Assembly (NCBI GenBank): GCA_046726435.1
Contig: JBKPAM010000057.1
Coordinates: 1 to 16,588 of the forward strand
Origin: AC-32 sp046726435
GTDB lineage: Bacteria > Actinomycetota > Thermoleophilia > Gaiellales > Gaiellaceae
Length of the DNA stretch: 16,588 nucleotides
Direction of reading: 5' to 3'
Shown here: one piece after another, positions 8,101 to 14,111 of the stretch
Position numbering within the stretch: the first letter of the stretch is position 1
Layout: every line of letters starts with the position of its first letter
Made by a program: the position numbers and the translations under genes
Notes under the pieces: generated by a model
Told to the model about the DNA's origin: nothing
Databases searched by the model: none
Seen by the model: only the letters and a program-made list of their open reading frames with translations

Positions 8101-8275
8101 AGCCGGGATCGGTGATCAGCGCGAGGCGGTACGTGCGGAGGACGTCTCCGGTCGGTGGGTCGCTCGAGGGGGCATCGGACTGCCCGTCGGAGCCCTCATC
8201 GCTCTCGGGTTGGCGCTCGGCGAAGTCGTATCCGCCCTCGAGCTGCCGTCCGTAGTAGCTGACGTAGGTGCCCAC
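5123..8275 (-). CDS. reprolysin-like zinc metalloprotease with Ig-like repeats and PxKF-like C-terminus (N-terminally broken)
   Basis: A 1050-residue open frame. The zinc site is HEMGHQFAGNH at residues 196-206 (HExxHxxxxxH), followed by the Met-turn region SIMAYA (about 233-238), as in metzincins of the Reprolysin_4 type. The Gly usual at the eighth motif position is Ala. Cysteines are frequent in the catalytic domain. Two 72-residue repeats follow (about 328-472, each with SGYNGTFTV and YTNPTAGL), then further beta-rich modules (PITNGVNYTAAGIAAAL; FVGETDKGGPVDNKGG). Next are stretches typical of the family (FLVTSPNTAVSLPGES, AVGNIFFDVSNADFAITWPF). The last 100 residues resemble the actinobacterial PxKF module (ALNPVVAGSAIPVRFSLGGD). 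It should be secreted. This frame starts at GTG 8275 without a signal peptide or propeptide: the signal lies upstream in another frame, and a TGA lies six codons before the GTG. It may be a decayed gene. Confidence 0.85.
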   Translation of the reverse strand: MGTYVSYYGRQLEGGYDFAERQPESDEGSDGQSDAPSSDPPTGDVLRTYRLALITDPGYAAYHGGPANVTAAKVALMNRVDQVYEDDLSIRMQLIPNNDLLNLNTWAAATAPNGPCGAAACFTQSQVTGCSSTTRARFVIGQIIGASNYDIGHLALGQPGGGVANLGVVGRSNKAGGCTGIPTPTGDFYAIDYVAHEMGHQFAGNHPFNGNQLNCSGGNRSATHSVEPGSGSSIMAYAGICLTDDLQCHSDPYFSQHSQQEISTYTSSDQPAINEVQTASLRHFGGGDEIQTVTFGPGYSQASTVQPFSLAINAAPNATSRGGAQEDGNTVTIATGAVNTLQPGDTVTISGVGVSGYNGTFTVTAVPTTRSFQYTNPTAGLPVSGGGTVTLAAPGLSETGNSVLVRTAAAHNRSVGDIVTITKGGVSGYNGTFTVDSVPTPRSFTYTNPTAGLATSGGGTATYFSPFQVRIGGSDSAVVGGSGLPYNASNLNSAINAIPGFAGTATVTSAASTGFTVAYSGASAGLDVANLELVNLSCGGCFASVEETNHGGAPDSFTIGYSGSVSAPITNGVNYTAAGIAAALTPILPAGATVTVAGFGNGAFSNTGFQVTFGGSLAQTNVPQLLMLQDFSAGASGFVGETDKGGPVDNKGGTITPTGDHIPSVTAPAQYTIPLRTPFAFTGSGTDADGDALVYSWEQHDRGASPNGAGTALLNNTKTNGPLFAMFPKSGQISDADSLLYDSPGENHLTGDPTRVFPDLQQILDNNTNADTGSCPPGPIAQPVPQASTECFSEFLPTSDYVGVDGVNANPLSLHFRLTARDGRGGTSSADTTLLLASGTGPFLVTSPNTAVSLPGESTQTITWDPAGTAAAPVSTSDVKISLSVDGGHTYPYVLADSTPNDGSADVVLPMVGTTHARVKVEAVGNIFFDVSNADFAITWPFTGFFPPVSNPPALNPVVAGSAIPVRFSLGGDRGLDILADGYPVSAQIDCTAGAAIGPPVGTESDDGLVFVDGLYKYVWKTDRGWAGTCRELRVLLVDGTLHTARFRFK

Positions 8276-8546
8276 GTCGGGCGGAGCGGTTCAGGGTAAA
8301 CGAGCGGTCGTGCCTGGCGCGGAGCCGCAGGGCCGGTCTCGCGCCGCGGCGCTCGAGCGCCGTCTTCAGCGAGGTCTTGTGCCAGAAGGCCTTCGTGCGC
8401 TGCACGTCCTGGAACGCGCGTTTGTTGGCACCGGCTCCGGCCGGCAGCGCCACCGCGATCACCAGCGCGGCTGCGACCGTGCCGATCGCTCCGAGTCCCA
8501 CCCGACTGCGACGCGACCTGAGCGCGTCGCGCATCCTGCCCTGCAT
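8196..8546 (-). pseudogene. signal peptide and start of the metalloprotease, out of frame with it
   Basis: An ATG at 8546 is preceded by AAAGGGGGAG six bases upstream, the best ribosome site in this region. It opens a frame with a twin-Arg-rich N-terminus, a hydrophobic core (VGLGAIGTVAAALVIAVAL) and an Ala-Gly cleavage region. About 45 residues follow, ending RLRARHDRSFTLNRSA, which resembles the start of a reprolysin propeptide. The frame then passes the protease start at 8275 in a different register and stops at 8196. The two pieces clearly belong to one gene. The usual propeptide of more than 100 residues between such a start and the VSYYGR segment is absent, so an internal deletion with loss of frame near 8276-8290 is the simplest reading. 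An assembly error is the alternative. Confidence 0.7.
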
Positions 8547-8576
8547 GAGCTCCCCCTTTCGCGGCCTGCTCACAAC

Positions 8577-8588
8577 TCCGATATCGGA
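8577..8588. promoter_or_regulatory. 12-bp perfect palindrome in a divergent promoter region
   Basis: TCCGATATCGGA is a perfect dyad lying 31-42 bases upstream of the protease ATG (8546) and 53-64 bases upstream of the preferred glycosyltransferase GTG (8641). Its size and position between divergent genes suit an operator for a dimeric repressor or activator. No second copy was noticed. Confidence 0.4.
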
Positions 8589-8640
8589 TTCACTTCTTGT
8601 GAGAGCGAGCATCGTCCTGCGGCGCCGGGGAGAAGTCGAG

Positions 8641-9810
8641 GTGGCCTGCCTCGGTGCCGCGATCGTGGCCCTGCTCGCACTGGCAACCGCCTCCGCCTCT
8701 GTGCGCGGCTCGCCGATTCGCGCGAATGCGCCGGAGCTGAGCGACACGCCTTCCGTCGTCTTCCTTGGCGCGGCGGCCTGTGCCTTCGGCCTCTACGTCC
8801 TGGCGCTGGTCGTTCTCCGGTGGCGTGCGGGCAGCCTCGCCGCAGTTTGCGCGACGGCGGTCGCGATCCAGCTCGTGCCGCTGGCGGGACCGCTGCTTCT
8901 TTCGCGGGATGTATACGCCTACTGGGCGTACGGACGGCTGGCCGAGGACCACGGCACGAACCCATACCGAGTCGCGCCCGCGCGCTTCGCGACGGATCCG
9001 GCAACCGAGGCCATGAGCCCGATCTGGCGGCGCTCCGATTCGGTCTACGGCCCTGTCTTCACCGCCGCGTCCGAGGGACTGGCCGAGGCGACGGGGGCGT
9101 CGGCCGAGCGCAGCGCGCTGTCATACCGGCTGCTCGGAGCCCTCGGGATGCTCGCTCTCGTGGCCGTCGCCGCGCTCGCCGCCGACCCCCGCCGGGCCTT
9201 CGCGGCGGCGTTCGTCGGCTGGAACCCGCTGCTCGCGCTGCAGTTCGCCGGCGGAGGCCACAACGACGTCTGGATGGCCGTGCTGCTCGTCGGCGCACTC
9301 GCGCTGGCCGCGCGGCGCCGGGAGGCGCTCTCGGGCGTGAGCTGGGCTTTCGCAGCCGGGCTGAAGTGGCTGCCCCTCGCGCTGCTGCCGCTGGAGCTCC
9401 TGGCACGAAGGCGGGGGCTCCGGGTCGCGGTCGGGGCCGCGGTGACCGCCGTCGCGATCTGTGCGGGCGCCTTCGCGCTCTTCGGCACGGCCTGGCTCGG
9501 AGCGCTCCTGCCGTTCGCGCACCGTCGCGCAGGGTTCGCCATCCCGACGCGGCTGTCGCATCTCGGCCTCCCCCCGTGGCTTGCGTTGCTGCCGCTCGTG
9601 GCCGCCCTGCCCTGGCTCGTGCGAAGCGCCCGCCGCGGCCGCCCGCGGCGCGCGCTGGCGACGAGCCTCCTCCTCTGCGCCAGCCCGTGGGTACTCCCGT
9701 GGTACGCCGTCTGGGTGGTGCCGCTCGCGGCGATCGAGGACGACGGCGCCGCCTGGGTCGTCGCGCTCGCGCTCAGCGCGTACCTGTTGCCCGACCGCGT
9801 CCCGTTCTAG
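8641..9810 (+). CDS. GT-C membrane glycosyltransferase, GT87/MptB-like
   Basis: A polytopic protein of 389 residues with about ten membrane segments. The first extracytoplasmic loop has SRDVYAYWAYGRLAEDHGTN (88-107), the acidic loop typical of polyprenyl-phosphate-dependent GT-C enzymes (DUF2029/GT87, MptA/MptB), with D90 as candidate catalytic residue. FVGWNPLLALQFAGGGHNDV (191-210) and GLKWLPLALLPLELL (240-254) also fit this group. The likely activity is transfer of mannose or another hexose from polyprenyl phosphate to a surface glycan or lipid; donor and acceptor are not readable. I prefer the GTG at 8641, with GGGGAG upstream, because it places the first membrane helix at the N-terminus. 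The frame is open further up, including an ATG at 8545 that would abut the divergent protease start and leave no promoter. It diverges from the protease and precedes a collagen-like gene. Confidence 0.82.
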   Translation: MACLGAAIVALLALATASASVRGSPIRANAPELSDTPSVVFLGAAACAFGLYVLALVVLRWRAGSLAAVCATAVAIQLVPLAGPLLLSRDVYAYWAYGRLAEDHGTNPYRVAPARFATDPATEAMSPIWRRSDSVYGPVFTAASEGLAEATGASAERSALSYRLLGALGMLALVAVAALAADPRRAFAAAFVGWNPLLALQFAGGGHNDVWMAVLLVGALALAARRREALSGVSWAFAAGLKWLPLALLPLELLARRRGLRVAVGAAVTAVAICAGAFALFGTAWLGALLPFAHRRAGFAIPTRLSHLGLPPWLALLPLVAALPWLVRSARRGRPRRALATSLLLCASPWVLPWYAVWVVPLAAIEDDGAAWVVALALSAYLLPDRVPF

Positions 9811-9839
9811 GGCCGCTTCGATACGGATCGGTGCCGAAA

Positions 9840-9859
9840 CCGTGCCGGAAGGCGCACGG
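9840..9859 (+). terminator. weak hairpin after the glycosyltransferase gene
   Basis: CCGTGC (9840-9845) pairs with GCACGG (9854-9859) across an eight-base loop, 30 bases after the glycosyltransferase stop. Flanking bases extend it imperfectly. There is no T-run. The rest of this 110-bp gap holds the self-complementary GGCCGGCCGGCC-like run near 9872-9881 and the ribosome site of the next gene. Confidence 0.3.
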
Positions 9860-9920
9860 ACGGCGGTTCGGCCGGCCGGCCGCAGGTATCGGTGGGCGCA
9901 ATCGACCGAGAGGAGATCAC

Positions 9921-10952
9921 ATGCGACTTCCCCGAAGACGCGTCCTGCTGGTGGCGGTGCCGCTGGTCCTCGCCGCCGGCGTCGCGCTGGCGGCCCAGCC
10001 GAGCGGGCGGCGGCCCTCGAATGCCGTCATCAATGCGTGCGTGAAGAAGAAGAGCGGCCTCGTCCGAGTCGTGGGATCAGCCGGCCGCTGCCGGCGCAGT
10101 GAGTCGCGGCTCTCGTGGAACGTCGAGGGCCCCGCCGGCGCGCGCGGTGCTACCGGTCCCGCGGGCGCCGACGGTCCCGCCGGCCCGCCCGGCCCCGCCG
10201 GGCCAGCCGGAGCGCCGGGCCCCAAGGGTGACCCTGGAGCTCGAGGCGCCACCGGGCCGGCAGGCGCCGCCGGCCCCGCGGGGCCACAGGGCCCGGCAGG
10301 CTCGCAGGGCCCGCCCGGCCCGGCGCTCTCGTCGCTGGAAAGCCTGGACGGCGTGGCCTGTCACCTCGCGGGGGTCGCAGGGACGGCTCGGCTCACCTAC
10401 GACGCAGCCGGTGTCGCCACGCTGACATGCGTGACGTCCGGCGGTGGAGGCGGTACGGGCGACATCCGGGTAAACGAGTTCATGACCGGATCGACGGGCG
10501 CCGCCTCGAACGAGTTCGTCGAGCTCGTGAACGCCGGCACCTCCGCCGCCGACATCGGCGGCTTCAAGGTCGCCTACCGCTCCGCGGCCGGCACGAGCGA
10601 CACCACCCTCGCAACCGTGCCGGCGGGCACGACCCTCGCAGCGGGGGCGTTCTATCTGCTCGGCGGGAGCGGCTACGCCGGGTCGCACGTGCCTGACCAG
10701 ACCTTCTCGGCATCGCTCGCTGCCGGTGGTGGCGGGCTTGCGGTGCGCGACGCGTCGGGAACGATCCTCGACTCGGTCGGCTACGGCGACGCCACGAACG
10801 CGTTCGTCGAAGGCCACCCGGCCACCGCACCTCCCGCGACCGCTGCACCCGGCAGCAGCGCGGACAGGATCCCCGATGGCCACGACACGAACGACAACGC
10901 GGCCGACTTCTCGATCAGCGCAACCCCGTCACCGGGCGAATCGAACCACTAG
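9921..10952 (+). CDS. secreted collagen-like protein with lamin-tail domain
   Basis: A 343-residue protein. A signal peptide (about residues 1-25, Arg-rich then hydrophobic) precedes a short conserved region (NAVINACVKKKSGLVRVV, two Cys) common before collagen-like stretches in actinobacterial surface proteins. Residues 70-135 are 22 uninterrupted Gly-X-Y triplets rich in GPA, GPP and GPK. After a linker with two Cys (C147, C170) and a Gly run comes a lamin-tail (LTD) domain, about 181-335 (DIRVNEFMTG, NEFVELVNAG, FYLLGGSGY, ILDSVGYGDA). No anchor is visible at the C-terminus (ends GESNH), so it is probably released or held through partners. The ATG at 9921 has AGGAG seven bases upstream. An open frame extends far upstream on this strand, but that part overlaps the glycosyltransferase and lacks coding character. 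Confidence 0.9.
   Translation: MRLPRRRVLLVAVPLVLAAGVALAAQPSGRRPSNAVINACVKKKSGLVRVVGSAGRCRRSESRLSWNVEGPAGARGATGPAGADGPAGPPGPAGPAGAPGPKGDPGARGATGPAGAAGPAGPQGPAGSQGPPGPALSSLESLDGVACHLAGVAGTARLTYDAAGVATLTCVTSGGGGGTGDIRVNEFMTGSTGAASNEFVELVNAGTSAADIGGFKVAYRSAAGTSDTTLATVPAGTTLAAGAFYLLGGSGYAGSHVPDQTFSASLAAGGGGLAVRDASGTILDSVGYGDATNAFVEGHPATAPPATAAPGSSADRIPDGHDTNDNAADFSISATPSPGESNH
10128..10325 (+). repeat. collagen Gly-X-Y coding repeat (22 triplets)
   Basis: Nine-base periodic GC-rich sequence (GGNCCNGCN-type units) encoding 22 consecutive Gly-X-Y triplets. It could form a trimeric triple helix in the secreted protein. Such tracts vary in copy number between strains and are prone to collapse in short-read assemblies. 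Confidence 0.85.
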
Positions 10953-10966
10953 GTGACAGTCAGGGA

Positions 10967-10999
10967 GCGCGGTGCTCCGGGCCTTCCGGGGCGCCGCGC
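10967..10999. terminator. strong bidirectional hairpin terminator
   Basis: The left arm 10967-10980 pairs with 10986-10999 across the loop GCCTT, giving a 14-bp stem with two G-U wobbles in the plus-strand RNA (GCGCGGTGCTCCGG / CCGGGGCGCCGCGC). It lies 15 bases after the collagen-like gene and 21 bases beyond the stop of the convergent PASTA gene, so it can serve both. Confidence 0.75.
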
Positions 11000-11019
11000 T
11001 TCCAGGCAGGGGCCGGCCG

Positions 11020-12300
11020 CTAGGCCAGGCGGCCAAGGTAGATCGTCACCATCGAGCCCGCGGGCACTCGCTTGCCGCCCCCCGGCTGTTCGTCGACGAC
11101 GGTGCCGACCTGCGCCCGCTCGCTGACCGTCTGCCTCAGGGTCTGAACCTTGAACCCTGCATCCTCGAGGCGTGAGACGGCCGCCGCCCGACGGAGGCCG
11201 GCGAGCTTCGGCACCACTGCTCGGTGGATCGGATTCGGGCCAAGTGAGGCTCTGATCTGGATCCGCGCGTGGCGCTTCTCCGATGCCCCCGCTCGGGGCA
11301 GCTGTGCCACCACGCGCCCGAGCGGCTGGTCCGAGGGCACGTATACGAGCGTCGACCGTAGGCCCGCCGCGTTGAGCTGCCGCTGAGCCGACGACTGCGT
11401 CTGGCCTGTCACGTCTGGGACGGTCACGGCCTTCGTCGTCGGCGGCGGAGGGGGCGGCGGTGGCGGTGGCGGGGGTGGCGGAGGAGCTCCCGCGCCGGCG
11501 CTGCCGTTCGAGATGTTCACTCTCACGCCATCTCCGGGCCGAACGCGCTTTCCCGCCTCGGGGCTCTGGGCGACAACCATTTCCTTCGGCTCTGAGGAAG
11601 GCACCGTGACGGCCTTCGGAACGAGGCCGGCCTTGCGGAGCTCGGCCACCGCTGAGTCGCGCGTCTGCCCGACGGTGTCGGGCACCTTCACGAGCCCGCG
11701 CGCGACACGAATGACGACTGTCGAGCCGGGGGAGGCCTGCGCTTCCGCCTGCGGGCGCTGTGCCAGGACGATCCCGGCGGCCTGCCTCGAGATGACGCGT
11801 CTTGTCCTCACCTGGAACCCCTTCGCGCGCAACGCGTCGGACGCCGCCGCGGCCTGCAGCCCGACCACGTCGGGCACGGCCACCCTCTGCCCCGCAGAGA
11901 CCGTGATGGCCACGACCGAGTGGCGCGTCACATTGGCACCGGCGTTCGGATCCTGGTCGACGATGATCCCCGGCTGGACGGCGTTACGCCTCGTGGCCAC
12001 TCGGGCCACGAGCCCACGCCGGTTCAGGCGATCCACGGCCGCCTGCTGCCTCAGGTGCACGACGAGCGGAACGTGGACCGTCGACCCGGCCGCGCCCCCG
12101 CGCCCATGCGTGAAGAACCATGCTGCGGCGAGTCCGCCGAGCACGAGCAGCAGCAGGAGGAGGAGCCACGGCCAGAGCAGCGGCCCGCGCCGCGGAGGAG
12201 GCGGGGGCGGCGGCGCAATCTCCTCTTCGACGACGGGCCATTGCTCCTCGACGGTCGTGGCGCCGTCGGACCGGCGAGGCGGACGCTCGGGTGTGCTCAT
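11020..12300 (-). CDS. membrane-anchored protein with five PASTA domains, no kinase domain
   Basis: A 426-residue protein with a Pro-rich cytoplasmic N-terminus (1-38), one membrane helix (about 41-63) and an extracytoplasmic part made of PASTA-like repeats at about 74-136, 138-201, 203-266, 292-353 and 361-425. Each has the V-P-x-x-x-G, A-x-x-x-L-x-x-x-G-L/F and G-x-V-x-x-Q-x-P pattern. A run of 15 prolines (273-287) separates repeats three and four. PASTA domains bind muropeptides or beta-lactams in PknB-type kinases and some PBPs. Here neither a kinase nor a transpeptidase domain is present, so it may be a wall-sensing or scaffold protein that acts through partners. The ATG at 12300 has GAGGGGG somewhat far upstream (about 14 bases). 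It is divergent from the RTX-like gene. Confidence 0.9.
   Translation of the reverse strand: MSTPERPPRRSDGATTVEEQWPVVEEEIAPPPPPPPRRGPLLWPWLLLLLLLVLGGLAAAWFFTHGRGGAAGSTVHVPLVVHLRQQAAVDRLNRRGLVARVATRRNAVQPGIIVDQDPNAGANVTRHSVVAITVSAGQRVAVPDVVGLQAAAASDALRAKGFQVRTRRVISRQAAGIVLAQRPQAEAQASPGSTVVIRVARGLVKVPDTVGQTRDSAVAELRKAGLVPKAVTVPSSEPKEMVVAQSPEAGKRVRPGDGVRVNISNGSAGAGAPPPPPPPPPPPPPPPTTKAVTVPDVTGQTQSSAQRQLNAAGLRSTLVYVPSDQPLGRVVAQLPRAGASEKRHARIQIRASLGPNPIHRAVVPKLAGLRRAAAVSRLEDAGFKVQTLRQTVSERAQVGTVVDEQPGGGKRVPAGSMVTIYLGRLA
11440..11484 (-). repeat. poly-proline codon tract (15 Pro)
   Basis: The plus strand shows a G-rich run of GGC/GGT/GGA/GGG triplets that encodes 15 consecutive prolines on the minus strand, in the PASTA protein between repeats three and four. 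Such a run normally needs elongation factor P for translation and acts as a stiff spacer. Triplet slippage could alter its length. Confidence 0.9.
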
Positions 12301-12321
12301 GGGCGGATTGATTTCCCCCTC

Positions 12322-12343
12322 GCGCTAACCCCGAACGTAGCGC
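12322..12343. promoter_or_regulatory. inverted repeat in the PASTA/RTX divergent promoter region
   Basis: GCGCTA and TAGCGC flank ten bases, a perfect 6-bp dyad 22-43 bases upstream of the PASTA start. It could be an operator or a leader hairpin. The rest of this 132-bp gap holds the RTX-like gene's ribosome site and a short CTCC-GAAC-GGAG hairpin that overlaps it. Confidence 0.3.
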
Positions 12344-12432
12344 TCAAAGAATCCTTCCAATTCGCGTACGGAGGCCTAACCCGGGCCGCGTTTACTCCGC
12401 CGCAAGCAGGCACTCCGAACGGAGGTTTCCTC

Positions 12433-12546
12433 ATGGCACGGACGCTGATCGTCCTCGCGCTCGCACTCGGTCTCGGCCTGGCCGTGACGGGCGTCGCGGG
12501 GGCGCGCTGGTTCAACGTCATCCGCGGCACAGCGGCGATGACGTGA
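12433..12546 (+). pseudogene. signal-peptide fragment of the RTX-like secreted protein (frameshifted)
   Basis: The ATG at 12433 has GGAGG seven bases upstream and opens a typical signal peptide (RTLIVLALALGLGLAVTGVA, then a GAR cleavage region). The frame continues RWFNVIRGTA and then ends at AMT-stop. Read one base back from codon GCG (12532-12534), the sequence continues as GDDVIAGTANRD, restoring the RTX consensus GTxGDDxIxGT. The full-length gene would be 174 codons with one extra G near 12534. So this is the true N-terminus of the next entry, separated by an apparent one-base deletion. Confidence 0.8.
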
Positions 12547-12956
12547 TCGCAGGCACGGCGAACCGCGACCTCGTCTTCGCCTTCGCCGGGAACGACCGGA
12601 TCTCGACCGACCGAGGCCGCGATGTCGTCTACGCCGGCAAGGGCAACGACACGGTCGACGGCGGCCCCGGCCTCGATCGCATCTACGGCGGCCCCGGAGA
12701 CGACACCCTCAGCGCGGGCCCTCGGCCGGGCGGTGATCTGGGGCGGCGCGACTTCCTCTGGGGCGGGTTCGGCGTGGACACCGAGAAGGGTGGTGCGAGC
12801 AACGACGTCCTGCACGCGCTCGCGCCCGACAACAAGGTGGACTCACTCGACTGCGGGCCGGGCGACCACGATGTCGCGTGGCTCCGTGCCGGCGAGCACG
12901 ACACGACCGTGAACTGCGAGGTCGTGAAGACCGTCTCCTTCGGCTCGGACGGCTAG
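12543..12956 (+). CDS. RTX-like calcium-binding repeat protein, mature part
   Basis: A 137-residue frame (GTG at 12543) made of nonapeptide-like repeats with the G-x-D/N-D/x pattern (AFAGNDRI, YAGKGNDTVDGG, YGGPGDDTLSAG, WGGFGVDTEKGG), which usually bind calcium in a parallel beta-roll. It ends in the Cys-bounded DCGPGDHDV...NCEVV pattern common in small secreted actinobacterial RTX-like proteins. Alone it has no export signal and no ribosome site before the GTG. The Sec signal is in the preceding frame, so as written the gene is broken. No type I secretion gene is near, and the signal peptide suggests Sec export. Confidence 0.8.
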   Translation: MIAGTANRDLVFAFAGNDRISTDRGRDVVYAGKGNDTVDGGPGLDRIYGGPGDDTLSAGPRPGGDLGRRDFLWGGFGVDTEKGGASNDVLHALAPDNKVDSLDCGPGDHDVAWLRAGEHDTTVNCEVVKTVSFGSDG

Positions 12957-12976
12957 CTCTCCCCCACGCCCCTCAT

Positions 12977-13004
12977 GCGAGGCCCGCCGAAGCGCGGGCC
13001 TCGC
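12977..13004. terminator. bidirectional hairpin terminator between RTX-like gene and korB
   Basis: A perfect 11-bp stem, GCGAGGCCCGC with GCGGGCCTCGC, and a CGAAGC loop lie between two convergent genes, 20 bases after the plus-strand stop and 20 bases beyond the korB stop. There is no T-run on either side. Confidence 0.75.
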
Positions 13005-13024
13005 GCGTTCCAAAAGGTCCGGCC

Positions 13025-14032
13025 TCAGCCGATCGTCCAGGTGTCCCCGGCGTGCAGCAACTGCTCGAGGTCGCCGCTGCCCTGCTCGGCACGCGCGCGC
13101 TCGAGCTGCTCTTCCATCAGGCGGTCGTAGACCGGCCGCTCGACGTCGCGGAAGACGCCGATCGGCGTCGGGCCGTGCGGCGTGTGCGAGAGACGCGCGA
13201 GCGCCGAGGCCAGCGAGGGAGTCTCCGCGTGTTCGTCATGAACGAGCAGCGAGCCCTCGCCCGCCTCCGCAACATCGACCAGCTCGGCCGCCCCATCCGG
13301 CCGCAGCCGCACTCCGCGCTCACCATCCGCCCCGAAGCGGATCGGCTGCTCGTGCTCCAGGAGGATCCGGTTCTCCTTCTCGTCGCGGACCGCGTCGAAG
13401 GCGCCGTCGTTGTAGACGTTGCAGTTCTGGTAGATCTCGACGAAGGCCGCGCCCGGGTGCGCGTGGGCGCGGCGCAGCACCTCCGTCAGGTGCGCACGGT
13501 CGGTGTCGATCGAGCGCGCAACGAAGGTCGCCTCCGCGCCAAGCGCCAGCGCGACCGGGTTGAAGGGCCAGTCGAGCGAGCCCATCGGCGTCGTCTTGTT
13601 GATCGTCCCGAGCGGCGAGGTCGGCGAGTACTGCCCCTTCGTCAGGCCGTAGATCTGGTTGTTGAACATCAGGATCTTCACGTTGACGTTGCGGCGCAGC
13701 GCGTGGATCAGGTGGTTGCCCCCGATCGAGAGCGCGTCGCCGTCCCCCGTCACGACCCACACGGAGAGGTCCTGCCGAGACACGGCGAGCCCGGTAGCGA
13801 TCGCCGGCGCGCGCCCGTGGATCGAATGGATGCCGTACGTCTCGACGTAGTACGGGAAGCGGGCCGCGCAGCCGATCCCCGAGATGAAGACGATCCGCTC
13901 GCGCGGGATCCCGAGCTCGGGAAGGAAGCTCTGCACCGCCGCCAGGATCGCGTAGTCCCCGCAACCAGGGCACCACCGGACCTCCTGGTCGGTCTTGAAG
14001 TCCTTCGCGGTGAGGTTGCCGTTCGTGCTCAC
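13025..14032 (-). CDS. korB: 2-oxoacid:ferredoxin oxidoreductase subunit beta
   Basis: A 335-residue thiamine-diphosphate subunit. The motif WCPGCGDYAIL near the N-terminus supplies part of the [4Fe-4S] ligands, with further Cys in GIGCAARFPYY and QNCNVYND. The TPP-Mg site is VVTGDGDALSIGGNHL followed by ILMFNNQIYGLTKGQYSPTS. With KorA it should oxidatively decarboxylate a 2-oxoacid, most likely 2-oxoglutarate, to the acyl-CoA and reduce ferredoxin, as for mycobacterial KorAB. I choose GTG 14032, because AGGAGG lies seven bases before it. An upstream ATG at 14059 would put that ribosome site inside the gene and adds MPCPSGGAC, unlike the family. It follows korA after 97 bases that contain two hairpins. 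Substrate choice between 2-oxoglutarate and pyruvate is inferred from architecture only. Confidence 0.93.
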   Translation of the reverse strand: MSTNGNLTAKDFKTDQEVRWCPGCGDYAILAAVQSFLPELGIPRERIVFISGIGCAARFPYYVETYGIHSIHGRAPAIATGLAVSRQDLSVWVVTGDGDALSIGGNHLIHALRRNVNVKILMFNNQIYGLTKGQYSPTSPLGTINKTTPMGSLDWPFNPVALALGAEATFVARSIDTDRAHLTEVLRRAHAHPGAAFVEIYQNCNVYNDGAFDAVRDEKENRILLEHEQPIRFGADGERGVRLRPDGAAELVDVAEAGEGSLLVHDEHAETPSLASALARLSHTPHGPTPIGVFRDVERPVYDRLMEEQLERARAEQGSGDLEQLLHAGDTWTIG

Positions 14033-14084
14033 GCACGCACCTCCTGACGGACACGGCATCGACTGGTCACTTCAGACGGACGTA

Positions 14085-14097
14085 CGGGCAGAGCCCG
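14085..14097 (-). other. second hairpin in the korA-korB gap
   Basis: CGGGC-AGA-GCCCG is a perfect 5-bp stem located between the korA-proximal hairpin and the korB ribosome site. With the larger hairpin at 14112-14129 it makes the intercistronic region structured. Confidence 0.3.
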
Positions 14098-14111
14098 CGC
14101 GTTCTGACACC

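Noticed and set aside
10128..10325. Non-coding satellite repeat
   Set aside because: The periodicity is fully explained by Gly-X-Y collagen codons in a good reading frame.
8268..10952. Open plus-strand frame of 894 codons covering the glycosyltransferase region and the collagen-like gene
   Set aside because: The first two-thirds overlap the glycosyltransferase in another frame and are low-complexity Arg/Ala sequence. The real gene starts at ATG 9921 with its own ribosome site and signal peptide.
12530..12546. Programmed -1 frameshift in the RTX-like gene
   Set aside because: No slippery heptamer of the X-XXY-YYZ type and no obvious downstream pseudoknot. A one-base deletion explains it more simply.
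14033..14059. Upstream ATG 14059 as korB start
   Set aside because: The strong AGGAGG lies within that extension and is ideally spaced for GTG 14032; the added residues do not fit the family.
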